64,000 bases of DNA. Source: Parablautia intestinalis. Lineage in GTDB: Bacteria; Bacillota; Clostridia; Lachnospirales; Lachnospiraceae. A program made the translations under genes and the position numbers. Positions within the stretch are counted from its first letter, which is position 1, and each line of letters opens with the position of its first letter. The notes beneath the pieces are model-generated. The model was not told where the DNA came from, searched no databases, and worked only from the letters and a program-made list of their open reading frames with translations. Positions 25,003 to 33,237 of this stretch are shown here, one piece after another. The stretch is taken from NCBI GenBank assembly GCA_003612395.1, contig RAYQ01000006.1, forward strand, positions 158,929 through 222,928. Direction: 5' to 3'.

Positions 25003-25239
25003 GTGTTCGATATTGAAAAAATGAAGGCCAAAGGAATGGATCCACGGATGATTGAAATATGCAAACAGATCAATGAAAACAGTGCAAAGAGAGATTCTTG
25101 CCCGCACCATGATTTTGAAAAGGGCAGCAGGCCGGGGGATTACATTTGTAAGAATTGCGGATGTAAAGTGGGCCCTGATTTTATGGTGGGATATAGGCAA
25201 GGGCTGAAGCATGGAAAGGAAGGAGCAGACAATGAATAG
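25003..25239 (+). CDS. Small zinc-binding-like phage protein
   Basis: GTG 25003 starts directly after the HD gene stop. The 78-residue product has CPHHDFEKGSRPG and ICKNCGCKVGPDFM, a likely CH/CC zinc site, and a C-terminal GYRQGLKHGKE helix. It overlaps the ssb start by 8 nt. No named family recognised. Confidence 0.6.
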   Translation: MFDIEKMKAKGMDPRMIEICKQINENSAKRDSCPHHDFEKGSRPGDYICKNCGCKVGPDFMVGYRQGLKHGKEGADNE

Positions 25240-25621
25240 CTGTAATTTTATAGGGAGGCTCACAAGGGATCCGGAAGTGAGATACAGCCAGGGAGAAAAG
25301 CCGGTATGTGTGGCAAGGTTTACCCTGGCAGTAGACAGACCGACAAAGAGAGGAAATGAGAGGGAGGCAGATTTTCTCACATTCAAGGCATTGGGCGGCA
25401 GAGGCGAATTTGTTGAGAAACACCTGAAGAAAGGTATGAGGATCGGAATTTGTGCCAGGGCAGAAAGCGGCTCCTATGAAAAGAATGGAAACAAGGTATA
25501 TTACACGGAGTTTATCTGTGAAGGCTTTACATTCTGCGATGGGAAGCAGGGGAGCACCGGCCCGGCAGCAGGCGGCTACATGGAGCAGCCTGAGGAATAT
25601 GAAGGGCTCCCATTCAATTAG
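25232..25621 (+). CDS. ssb: Single-stranded DNA-binding protein
   Basis: SSB coats single-stranded DNA during replication and recombination. The OB fold is clear: MNSCNFIGRLTRDPEVRYSQ, VCVARFTLAVDRPTKRGNE, ADFLTFKALGGRGEFVEKHL, then RIGICARAESGSYE. The C-terminal tail EEYEGLPFN resembles the acidic partner-binding tip of bacterial SSBs. ATG 25232 has AAGGAAGGAG upstream. It supports a phage-specific replication fork, together with the Rep-like protein. Confidence 0.95.
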   Translation: MNSCNFIGRLTRDPEVRYSQGEKPVCVARFTLAVDRPTKRGNEREADFLTFKALGGRGEFVEKHLKKGMRIGICARAESGSYEKNGNKVYYTEFICEGFTFCDGKQGSTGPAAGGYMEQPEEYEGLPFN

Positions 25622-25634
25622 GAGGTGCTGAAGG

Positions 25635-26084
25635 GTGACAAAAAGTGAGTTAGAGCAATTATTGGATCTCAGGAAGGAGATCCAGGAGTTGGATGCAAAG
25701 GTTGAAAAAATGCAGGGGCAGCGGGTGGGAAAAGTAATGGATAGAGTACACGCTTCAATGCCTGAATTTCCTTATGTATACACAACCAAGACAATAACCG
25801 GGGTAGACAACAAAGGAAGCCGGAAGCGCCGGAGGGAGTTGACAGAGAGTGAGCTCCTTTTGTTGAAGCGGCGGCAGCAGGCGGTGGATGCAGAGTTTAA
25901 AATATCTCAGTACATAAAGAGCATAAATGACAGCAGGATCCGGAGAATTATAAGCCTGAGGTATGAAGAGGGGCTCTCCTGGGATAAAGTGGCCGCCGCC
26001 ATGAACTGTGATCGAACATACCCGGAGAAGCTGCTCACTAAGTACCTGAAGGAACACCCGGAAAAGAAAAAGAGAAAAAGTTGA
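25635..26084 (+). CDS. DUF1492/ArpU-like late transcription regulator
   Basis: The central part (MDRVHASMPEFPYVYTTKTI, then SQYIKSINDSRIRRIISLRY) and the sigma-region-4-like end (GLSWDKVAAAMNCDR) match the DUF1492/ArpU-type regulators that sit last in the early operon of Firmicute phages and switch on late genes. The start is GTG 25635 with AGGAGGTG upstream. The gene directly precedes the non-coding gap that should hold the late promoter. Confidence 0.8.
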   Translation: MTKSELEQLLDLRKEIQELDAKVEKMQGQRVGKVMDRVHASMPEFPYVYTTKTITGVDNKGSRKRRRELTESELLLLKRRQQAVDAEFKISQYIKSINDSRIRRIISLRYEEGLSWDKVAAAMNCDRTYPEKLLTKYLKEHPEKKKRKS

Positions 26085-26115
26085 AAGTTTCTCACAATTC
26101 TCATTTTAAATGATC

Positions 26116-26121
26116 TATAAT
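26116..26121 (+). promoter_or_regulatory. Possible late promoter -10
   Basis: A TATAAT lies in the gap after the late-regulator gene, with no recognisable -35 at normal spacing. A weak -35 is expected of an activator-dependent late promoter. This is suggestive only. Confidence 0.35.
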
Positions 26122-26132
26122 GCTATCAGGTG

Positions 26133-26157
26133 AAAATTTGTTGGCTTATCCCCTTAT
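26133..26157 (-). repeat. 25-bp inverted-repeat element, copy 2
   Basis: The minus strand reads ATAAGGGGATAAGC, CA, then ACAAATTTT, matching 22339-22363 at 23 of 25 positions in opposite orientation. Both copies are non-coding. Confidence 0.7.
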
Positions 26158-26174
26158 GAATTGAAACCTGAAGG

Positions 26175-26210
26175 AAAGGGCATCCCGCCTCAGTGCGTGG
26201 GTGCCTTTTT
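26175..26210 (+). terminator. Terminator/attenuator before the terminase genes
   Basis: AAAGGGCATCCCG pairs with TGGGTGCCTTTTT around a short loop, followed by T5. It ends early transcripts and would require an antiterminated or new late transcript to pass. Confidence 0.75.
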
Positions 26211-26232
26211 CGTGTGCAAAGGAGGGGGAAGG

Positions 26233-26526
26233 GTGAACGTACAAGGGAAAATCAATAATTTACTGAAGGCCCTGAGGCAGCAGGGCATTGTATACAAGAT
26301 AAATACTCAGCAATTTTATTCAGAGAGCCAGGGGCAGCTATGCACAAAGCTGATTTTATGGGAGGAGCACCCGAACCGGGATGGAGAGGTTTTCTTCAGT
26401 AAGGTGAAGTTGCTGAAATACCTGGCAGAGAAGTGGAAGGAAGTGAATGGGCATGGAAGGGCAGCAGATGGAGAGAATGAAGGAACTGAAGCAGCTAATG
26501 AGCGAAAAGCAGGCGGCATTCTGTGA
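26233..26526 (+). CDS. Hypothetical protein preceding terminase
   Basis: GTG 26233 has GGAGGGGG directly upstream. The 97-residue product (NVQGKINNLLKALRQQGIVY, YSESQGQLCTKLILWEE) has a mixed fold often found just before terminase genes in Firmicute phages. Its last 59 bases overlap terS. An earlier in-frame TTG at 26161 would cross the terminator and is unlikely. Confidence 0.65.
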   Translation: MNVQGKINNLLKALRQQGIVYKINTQQFYSESQGQLCTKLILWEEHPNRDGEVFFSKVKLLKYLAEKWKEVNGHGRAADGENEGTEAANERKAGGIL

Positions 26527-26896
26527 TCATTACATTACCACACTGAATGCCACGGAGGCCGCAAAACTGGCCGGATATTCCGAAAAAACGGCAAAAGCCA
26601 TGGGAAGTGAAAACCTGACAAAACCTTACCTAAAAGAATATATAGATTTGCGGCTTGCAGAACTGGAAGAGAAAAGGGTGGCAAGCGCTGAGGAGGTGCT
26701 GCAATATCTCACAAGGGTAATGAGAGGAGAGGAGCGGGATCAATTTGATTTGGATCCTTCCCTTCAGGACAGAACCAAGGCGGCAGAGCTATTGGGCAAA
26801 AGATACCGGCTATTTGTGGATAAGCAGGAGATCACCGGGAAATTGGAGCCCGTCACCATTATAAACGATATACCAAGGGCACCGAATGGAGATTAG
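26468..26896 (+). CDS. terS: Terminase small subunit
   Basis: The small subunit recognises phage DNA and starts packaging. The N-terminal HTH (LMSEKQAAFCDHYITTLNAT, EAAKLAGYSEKTAKAMGSEN) is the classic Terminase_2 pattern, followed by an oligomerisation helix (AEELEEK-like, EVLQYLTRVMRGEE) and a C-terminal segment that binds the large subunit. ATG 26468 follows GGAAGGG; ATG 26447 is an alternative. It overlaps terL by 11 nt. Confidence 0.9.
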   Translation: MERMKELKQLMSEKQAAFCDHYITTLNATEAAKLAGYSEKTAKAMGSENLTKPYLKEYIDLRLAELEEKRVASAEEVLQYLTRVMRGEERDQFDLDPSLQDRTKAAELLGKRYRLFVDKQEITGKLEPVTIINDIPRAPNGD

Positions 26897-28154
26897 ACTA
26901 TCTGATCTCATTGCACCACAATTCTATGATATTCATTGGGATATTTTGGAGGGTAAACATACCCACTATAAGCTATACGGAGGCAGAGGCTCAACAAAAT
27001 CCTCTTTCGTGAGCCTAGAAATAATTTACGGCATGATGCAGGATCCCAATGCAAATGCCGCCTGCTTTCGGAAAGTGGGGAACACCCTGGCAGAGAGTGT
27101 GTTTGAGCAGCTCTTGTGGGCCATAGACGCTCTTGAAGTAGGCCACTTGTGGAAAGTCACGCTCTCCCCGCTGAGGCTCACATATAAGCCAACGGGGCAG
27201 CGGATTGTGTTCAGGGGTTGTGATGATCCTAACAAGTCAAAGTCAATCAAGCTGAGGAAGGGTTATTTTAAATATATATGGTATGAGGAAAGGGCTGAGT
27301 TTGAAGGGGATGAAGATGAAAGAAAAATAAACCAGTCCTTAATGCGTGGCGGTGATAAGTATGTGGTATTTTACACATGGAACCCGCCAAAGAGCCTCAA
27401 TTCATGGGTGAATCAGGATGTGCTTCAGGTGAGGGCTGACACCTTATGCAGCCATTCCACCTATTTGACAGTGCCCAGGAGTTGGTTGGGAGAGCAATTC
27501 TTCATTGAGGCTGAAGAGCTCAAAAAGCGGAAAAGAATGGCATACCGGCATGAGTACCTGGGAGAGGCTACTGGAACCGGTGGAAAAGTATTTGATAATG
27601 TGATTCTGAGGGAGATCACGGATGAAGAGATAGCGATCTTTGATAGGATTAAGCAAGGCCTGGATTTTGGTTTTGCGGCGGATCCGCTTGCGTTTGAAAG
27701 AATGCACCTGAATAAGAAGCAGAGGCGGCTTTATATCTTTGCTGAGCTGTACCAGGTGAACCTTAAAACCCGGAAGGCCGTGGCAGAGATAAAGAAACTA
27801 AACCCGGACAATAAGATCATAACAGCAGATTCAGAGGAGCCCCGCTCCATATCTTCCTTCAATGAGTTGGGCCTGAGGGTGTACCCGGCCAAGAAGGGGC
27901 CCGGATCGGTGGATTTTGGTGTGGCTTATTTGTCTGACGATTTGGATGAGATAATCATTGATCCGGTGAGGTGCCCGAATGCGGCCCGTGAGTTTTCCTC
28001 ATACGAACTGGAAAAGGACAAAAACGGGAATTTTAAAGGATCGTACCCTGACAAAGACAACCATTCGATCGATGCATGTCGCTATGCCCTAGAGGATGAA
28101 ATGGTAAATAAAAAGGCCAAGATACGGAATAAGGCCAAGAGGGGCCTGAGATAG
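26886..28154 (+). CDS. terL: Terminase large subunit
   Basis: TerL is the packaging ATPase and nuclease. The ATPase domain has Walker A GGRGSTK (residues 32-38) and a Walker B-like FKYIWYEERAEF. The nuclease domain begins GLDFGFAADPLAF, with a second acidic site in KIITADSEEP and a third near DNHSIDACRYALED. At 422 residues it matches the PBSX-type large subunits. Complete and intact. Confidence 0.95.
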   Translation: MEIRLSDLIAPQFYDIHWDILEGKHTHYKLYGGRGSTKSSFVSLEIIYGMMQDPNANAACFRKVGNTLAESVFEQLLWAIDALEVGHLWKVTLSPLRLTYKPTGQRIVFRGCDDPNKSKSIKLRKGYFKYIWYEERAEFEGDEDERKINQSLMRGGDKYVVFYTWNPPKSLNSWVNQDVLQVRADTLCSHSTYLTVPRSWLGEQFFIEAEELKKRKRMAYRHEYLGEATGTGGKVFDNVILREITDEEIAIFDRIKQGLDFGFAADPLAFERMHLNKKQRRLYIFAELYQVNLKTRKAVAEIKKLNPDNKIITADSEEPRSISSFNELGLRVYPAKKGPGSVDFGVAYLSDDLDEIIIDPVRCPNAAREFSSYELEKDKNGNFKGSYPDKDNHSIDACRYALEDEMVNKKAKIRNKAKRGLR

Positions 28155-28165
28155 GAGGGAGCAGA

Positions 28166-29656
28166 GTGGAGCGCTTTACATATCCGGCAGAACAATTTGA
28201 CGAAAGAAATCTAAATAAAAGCATTATTCTCACATTGGTAAAGAAGCATGAGGGCATGGTGGCCCGCCTGCTGAAAAATAAAAGGTATTATGATGGGCAC
28301 CATAAAATTGAGGAGCGGAAGCGGGAGAAGGAGGCACCCAATAGCAAAGTAACATGCAACCATGCCAAAGATATTTCAGACACGGCCACGGGGTACTTCA
28401 TGGGGAACCCGGTCACATACTCAAACAGCGGGCAGCAGGACATTGATCCGCTACTCACAGCCTTTGACAATGCCAATGTGGATGACGTGGATGCGGATAA
28501 TGCGTTAGATATGAGTATTTTTGGACTGGCCTATGAATATGTGTATGCAAAAGAGGGAGAGGCGGCCCCCGTTTCCAAGAATATCTCTCCATTATCCACC
28601 TTCATAGTGGTGGATGACACCATAGAAGAAAATGAGCTCTGTGGGGTGTACTACTACAAGAAAAAGAACTCTGTGCAGGACACATATACATATGTGGCCA
28701 CGGTGAGCACAGCCAACTATACATATGTGCTGAATATTCTTGACAGCGGATCGGACATTTCCCAACTTGTGACAGAGGAGCCGGTGCAGCATTATTTTGG
28801 TGAGCCTCAGATCATAGAGTATCTGAACAATAAAGAGGCCATAGGGGATTTTGAGCAGCAGATCCCTTTGATAGACGCATACAACACTTTAATGAGTGAC
28901 CGGATCAATGATAAAGAGCAATTCATTGATGCGGTGCTTGTCTTGTATGGGGCTATTTTAGGGGATGATGAAGAGGAAACCACGGAGGCACAAAAGAAGC
29001 TGAGAGAGAATAAGCTCCTGGAACTGCCTGAGGACGCAAAAGCGGAATACCTGAGCAGGCAAATGGATGAAAATGGGGCAGAGGTGCTCAGGAAGGCCAT
29101 AAAAGAAGATATTTACAATTTCAGCCATGTACCCAACTTCATGGATGAAAATTTTGCCGGTAATGTGTCCGGTGTGGCTATGGAGTATAAGCTCCTGGGC
29201 CTGGAAATGATCACGAAGGTAAAGGAAAGACAGTATAAAAAAGGCCTCAGGAAGAGGATCCGGCTATACTGCAATTTCCTCAGCATGAAGGCCATTCTCA
29301 TGGAGGCGGGCTCAATCATGGCAACCTTCAGCCGGGCATTGCCTAAGAATCTCCTGGAACTGGCTCAGATTGTGGCTAATCTGAAAGATAATGTTTCGGC
29401 CAAAACGCTGCTGAAGCTCCTGCCCTTTGTGGAAGATCCGGATTATGAGATTGAAGAGGTGACAAAGCAAAAGGCTGAAGAGGTAAAGCGGCAGCAGGAA
29501 CTTTTTGGAATGGGAGCCAATGAGCCGCCTGAATTTGGAGAGGAAGAGGAGCCTGAGGAGGAAGAAACTGATCCGGATGGGGAGGCTGAAGAGGAACCCA
29601 AAGAAGAGGCTGAAGAGGAAAAGGAGAAGCAGCAGGCAGCAGGAAGCAAGGGGTGA
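28166..29656 (+). CDS. Portal protein (SPP1 Gp6-like)
   Basis: The portal forms the dodecameric DNA channel at the capsid vertex. The N-terminal NKSIILTLVKKHEGMVARLL, the VTCNHAKDISDTATGYFMGN motif, and the helical VSGVAMEYKLLGLEMITKVK wing are typical of the SPP1 Gp6/Bacillus-type portals. The C-terminus is an extended acidic tail (EEEEPEEEETDPDGEAEEEP) that is probably disordered. The start is GTG 28166 after AGGAGGGAGC. Confidence 0.93.
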   Translation: MERFTYPAEQFDERNLNKSIILTLVKKHEGMVARLLKNKRYYDGHHKIEERKREKEAPNSKVTCNHAKDISDTATGYFMGNPVTYSNSGQQDIDPLLTAFDNANVDDVDADNALDMSIFGLAYEYVYAKEGEAAPVSKNISPLSTFIVVDDTIEENELCGVYYYKKKNSVQDTYTYVATVSTANYTYVLNILDSGSDISQLVTEEPVQHYFGEPQIIEYLNNKEAIGDFEQQIPLIDAYNTLMSDRINDKEQFIDAVLVLYGAILGDDEEETTEAQKKLRENKLLELPEDAKAEYLSRQMDENGAEVLRKAIKEDIYNFSHVPNFMDENFAGNVSGVAMEYKLLGLEMITKVKERQYKKGLRKRIRLYCNFLSMKAILMEAGSIMATFSRALPKNLLELAQIVANLKDNVSAKTLLKLLPFVEDPDYEIEEVTKQKAEEVKRQQELFGMGANEPPEFGEEEEPEEEETDPDGEAEEEPKEEAEEEKEKQQAAGSKG

Positions 29657-29661
29657 TCTGA

Positions 29662-31695
29662 GTGGGATATTGGGAAAACCGGCAGGCTCAAAACATGTTT
29701 GAATACATGGAGGACGCTGAAACGGTATCCAGGGAACTGGCAGACATATATGCAAAGGCTTCCCGGCAGCTCAATTATAGAATTGATGAAATATACGATA
29801 AATTCAAGGATCGGCATGGGCTGACAGATAAGGATGCCATGGCCCTGCTGAATACCCTGAAGAATAAAAACGATATAGCGGCGCTGAAGCAAGCACTGGC
29901 CGGAAAAGCAAAGACGGATCCGGGATATGCGGATCTTTTGGCCAAACTGGAAAGCCAGGCATACGGGGCCCGGATTGAAAGATTGGAGCAGCTTCAGACG
30001 GAAATAGACCGCATGATGCAGGAGGTATATAAGCAGGAAAAGAAGATCACCACTTCCCACTATAAAGACCTTGCAAAAAATTCCTATTACCGGGAGATCT
30101 ACAATGTGCAGAGGAGGGTTGGTTTTCAATTCAGCTTTTCGGCGGTGGATCCCAAAATGATCAATATGCTCCTAAATTCCAAGTGGAGCGGGAGGAATTA
30201 CTCTGCAAGAATATGGGATAATACCAAGGGCCTGGCCAGTGAGCTGAAGGAGCAGATGATCCTGGGAATGCTCACCGGAAAGACAGAGGGAGAAATGGCC
30301 AGGGAGATCGCCAATAAGTATGCAACAGGCTCCTTTGAGGCCCGGAGGCTTGTGAGGACTGAGAGCAATTTCATTTCAGGACAGATGCAGCTTGCGGCTT
30401 ATGATGAATGTGACGCTGAGTATTATGAGTATGTGGCCACACTGGATCTGAGAACCTCAAAACAGTGCCAAGAGTTGGATGGCAAGGTTTTTCCGGTAAA
30501 AGACGCTGTACCGGGTGTAAATATGAACCCTATGCACCCATTCTGTAGATCAACAACGATCATTCACCTGGGAGGGGATGTGGTGCCAGGGCTGAAGCGG
30601 CGGGCCAGGGATCCGGAAACCGGTGAGAATAAACTGGTGCCCGCTTCAACGAACTATAAAAAATGGTATCAGCAGAATAAGGCGGCCATAGAGAAGGCTG
30701 AAGGGAAGAAAAAGGCCAAGGGAAAGAGCTTGCATAAGAAGCAGGGCGATGGTAATATAAAGGTGCAAGCTGAGGAAATGAAAATAGAGAACTTCCCGGA
30801 AGCATTCACGGAAAAGGCAGAGGCAAAGAGCACTCAGGCCCTCATTGATTATGTGAACAAGCTGAAGGGAGCGGATGCCAAGGTTGTGAAGCTGTATAAC
30901 AGCATGAAGAAAATGGAGAGCATTGTTTCCCAGGGCATTCCCTTCAAAATATCACACGCAAAGAGCCATGCTGTAACTTCTTCATACCGGCCAAGTACCG
31001 GGAAACTGGTGGAGGTGAAGCTCACGATCCCGAAGGTGGCAGCAGGAACCGGGCCCGGCGCTGTGAATACCACGCTGCATGAGAATATGCACCTCATTGA
31101 TCTGTACCTGAGAGAGGATTTGGCAGGCCATGGGCATTTCAGAGGCTCCCAGGCGGCCAAGGTACTGGATGAAGCGCTCACGAAGGTAAAGCCGGATATT
31201 GGAGAGAAGGCCGGGGCCCTCTTCAAAGAGTATAAAGAGGAGTGCAACCGGATCAGGGAGGCAGCAAAGGCCTCATGTATGAAAAAGGTGGAGGAGCTGA
31301 CAAACCAATATTATTCAGACGGGATCCCCAATGTGTGGGGCGATATAAAGAAATACAAACAATATGAGAAGGAGCGGAAAAAGCTCTATACTCTTATGAA
31401 TGACGAAATAGACACCATGAGCAGGGATGCCATGGGCGGCGGCATTGGGCAACTTCAGGATATATATGATGCCCTATCCGGTGGAGCTGCCAGGGATAGC
31501 GGGGCGGTGCTGTATGGCCATGGCTCTGCCTATTACCGATCTATGGACGCAAGAAAAGCGGAGATAATAGCAAACTATGGGGCCATGAGCGTGACCAGGC
31601 CGGATCTTATTGATATGCTGAGAGAGGATAAGCCGGAACTGGTGGAAGCGTTGGATGCCCTGGTGGAGGAAATGCTGAAGAAAGTGGGTGATTGA
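29662..31695 (+). CDS. MuF-type minor head protein with C-terminal HExxH metallopeptidase-like domain
   Basis: Residues ~1-330 form the MuF/SPP1 Gp7 head morphogenesis domain: RRLVRTESNFISGQMQLAAY, DLRTSKQCQELDGKVF, GVNMNPMHPFCRSTT. A lysine-rich linker follows (~330-380). The last ~300 residues are an added domain containing H473-E-N-M-H477 within NTTLHENMHLIDLYL, a zincin active-site motif. Plain MuF proteins end near residue 300, so this is a MuF-toxin-type fusion; such C-terminal effectors are thought to be carried in the virion. Whether it acts on host or competitor is unknown. Start at GTG-region frame 29662. The small gene after it could encode an immunity protein. Confidence 0.88.
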   Translation: MGYWENRQAQNMFEYMEDAETVSRELADIYAKASRQLNYRIDEIYDKFKDRHGLTDKDAMALLNTLKNKNDIAALKQALAGKAKTDPGYADLLAKLESQAYGARIERLEQLQTEIDRMMQEVYKQEKKITTSHYKDLAKNSYYREIYNVQRRVGFQFSFSAVDPKMINMLLNSKWSGRNYSARIWDNTKGLASELKEQMILGMLTGKTEGEMAREIANKYATGSFEARRLVRTESNFISGQMQLAAYDECDAEYYEYVATLDLRTSKQCQELDGKVFPVKDAVPGVNMNPMHPFCRSTTIIHLGGDVVPGLKRRARDPETGENKLVPASTNYKKWYQQNKAAIEKAEGKKKAKGKSLHKKQGDGNIKVQAEEMKIENFPEAFTEKAEAKSTQALIDYVNKLKGADAKVVKLYNSMKKMESIVSQGIPFKISHAKSHAVTSSYRPSTGKLVEVKLTIPKVAAGTGPGAVNTTLHENMHLIDLYLREDLAGHGHFRGSQAAKVLDEALTKVKPDIGEKAGALFKEYKEECNRIREAAKASCMKKVEELTNQYYSDGIPNVWGDIKKYKQYEKERKKLYTLMNDEIDTMSRDAMGGGIGQLQDIYDALSGGAARDSGAVLYGHGSAYYRSMDARKAEIIANYGAMSVTRPDLIDMLREDKPELVEALDALVEEMLKKVGD

Positions 31696-31697
31696 GC

Positions 31698-31922
31698 ATG
31701 AGCGATCAGGAATATATTGAGAAGCGGGAGAAGATTTTCTCTCTTTTGCTTGAAGTGAGTGATAGCCTGGTGGCAAAATTTTTTGATCCGGACAGTGAAA
31801 AAATGTTAGACGAAAAGATCGAAGTGCTCACGGCCCTAAAGGAAGGCCGGAAGCCTTCAGAGATTCCGAAATATTATGACGTTTTGGAGCTGTACCCTGA
31901 GGAAGGGGCACAATGGGATTGA
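31698..31922 (+). CDS. Small acidic protein after MuF (possible immunity protein)
   Basis: A 74-residue acidic helical protein (MSDQEYIEKREKIFSLLLEV; DEKIEVLTALKEGRKPSEIP) whose ATG lies 3 nt after the MuF stop. The position directly behind a MuF-metallopeptidase fusion is where an immunity gene would be expected, but no family is recognised, so the role is inferred from context alone. Confidence 0.55.
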   Translation: MSDQEYIEKREKIFSLLLEVSDSLVAKFFDPDSEKMLDEKIEVLTALKEGRKPSEIPKYYDVLELYPEEGAQWD

Positions 31923-31952
31923 GGAAGTAATTGAATAAAGCAGAGATACAGA

Positions 31953-31980
31953 GAGCTGTGCAGAGTGCATGGCTCTTTTT
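31953..31980 (+). terminator. Terminator upstream of the Tad2-like gene
   Basis: GAGCTGTGCA pairs with TGCATGGCTC (two wobbles) around a GAG loop, followed by T5. It lies inside the structural operon and sets the next gene apart as a separately controlled cassette, or acts as a partial attenuator. Confidence 0.75.
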
Positions 31981-32011
31981 GTATACAAAAATAAGAGAGG
32001 AGGATCTGAGC

Positions 32012-32284
32012 ATGAATTTTGGAGAAGCACTGGAAGCCTTAAAGGCCGGGAAGAGATTGAGAAGGGCCGGGTGGAATGGAAAAGGGATGTTTGTAGTCTA
32101 TCAAAAAGGCTATCCTCAGGGGATTCCATGCAATAAGCAGACAGCGGAAGCATGGGGAATGAATGAGGGTGAGCTATTTGTGTGCAATCCCTATCTTCAG
32201 ATCAAGAATGTGGATGGCTCTCATTCCATGTGGGTGCCCTCAATAGGGGATTGCCTGGCAGAGGATTGGGAAGTGGTGGCATAG
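32012..32284 (+). CDS. Tad2-like (DUF2829) anti-Thoeris protein
   Basis: The 90-residue product has the full DUF2829 signature: MNFGEALEALKAGKRLRRAG, WNGKGMFVVYQKG, a middle loop with GELFVCNPYLQIKNVDGSHS, and PSIGDCLAEDWEVV. DUF2829 is now named the Thoeris anti-defence 2-like family; Tad2 binds and sequesters the cyclic nucleotide signal made by Thoeris systems. ATG 32012 follows GAGGAGGATC. The gene sits between MuF and scaffold genes, behind its own terminator, which is a typical accessory-gene position. That this copy blocks Thoeris is inference from the family. Confidence 0.85.
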   Translation: MNFGEALEALKAGKRLRRAGWNGKGMFVVYQKGYPQGIPCNKQTAEAWGMNEGELFVCNPYLQIKNVDGSHSMWVPSIGDCLAEDWEVVA

Positions 32285-32436
32285 GAAGGCGGTGATCCAT
32301 TTATCTCCCATGCCGAGGGTGAGAGGCAGGCCCGGCGCTGCCAAGGGCCGAAAATAAGAGGCAGGCGAAAACCAAAATAATGAATCTGTGGGGCCTGAAA
32401 AGGAAATGCAGGGGCATATAGGAGGAAAAGAACAAT

Positions 32437-33213
32437 ATGAAATTTATGAACAATCATTATGGAGTAAGCAGGATTTTTGGCCGGGCGCATTGTGTTATGC
32501 CCATGAATTTACAGTTTTTTGCTGAGCCGGACGGTGGAGCAGGAGGCGGTGCCGGTGGGGCCGGAGGTGGAGGAACCTCAGGAAATGCCGGAGGAGCCGG
32601 AGCAGAGCCGGGGGCAGCAGGAGGAGAAGGGGCGGCAGGCCAGGGAGCTGAAGGAGGAACCGGCCAGGCAGCAGGCTCTCCCATGAGTTTTGATGATTTT
32701 TTAAAGGATCCGAAAAATCAGGCAGAATTTGATCGGAGAGTAGGCAAGGCCCTGGAAACAAACCGGAGCAAAATGCAGGCTGAACTCAATACCAAAGTGC
32801 AGGAAGCTGTAACTGAGGCAGAGAAGATGGCCAAAATGAACGCTGAGCAGAAAGCACAGTATGAGCGGGAGAAGAAAGAGAAGGAGATTGCCGACAGAGA
32901 AGCGGCTCTCACCAAAAGAGAGCTCACAGCAACGGCAAAGGAGCAGCTTGCAGAGAAGGGGCTCCCCGTTTCCCTGGCCGCTGTGCTGAATTATTCCAGT
33001 GCCGAGGAATGCAGCGCCTCAATAGAGGCTGTGGGAAAAGCATTTCAGGAGGCAGTTGAAAAGGCGGTGAATGACCGTCTGAGCGGCGGGAAGCCGCCGA
33101 AAAAGGCCGGAGATCATGCCGCATATACCATGGAGCAGATTAGGGCAATGAGCCCTGCTGAGATAAATAAGAATTGGGAAGCGGTGCAGGCGGCCATGCA
33201 GGCAGAAAAATAA
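32437..33213 (+). CDS. Capsid scaffolding protein (DUF4355-like)
   Basis: A 258-residue protein with the N-terminal PMNLQFFAEPDG motif seen in many Firmicute scaffolding proteins, a Gly/Ala-rich linker (about residues 30-80), and a long charged coiled coil (MQAELNTKVQEAVTEAEKMA; EREKKEKEIADREAALTKRE). It lies just upstream of the capsid gene. AGGAGG precedes ATG 32437. Scaffolds guide procapsid assembly and then leave. Confidence 0.85.
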   Translation: MKFMNNHYGVSRIFGRAHCVMPMNLQFFAEPDGGAGGGAGGAGGGGTSGNAGGAGAEPGAAGGEGAAGQGAEGGTGQAAGSPMSFDDFLKDPKNQAEFDRRVGKALETNRSKMQAELNTKVQEAVTEAEKMAKMNAEQKAQYEREKKEKEIADREAALTKRELTATAKEQLAEKGLPVSLAAVLNYSSAEECSASIEAVGKAFQEAVEKAVNDRLSGGKPPKKAGDHAAYTMEQIRAMSPAEINKNWEAVQAAMQAEK

Positions 33214-33237
33214 AGCAAATAAAGGAGGAAAGAAAAA

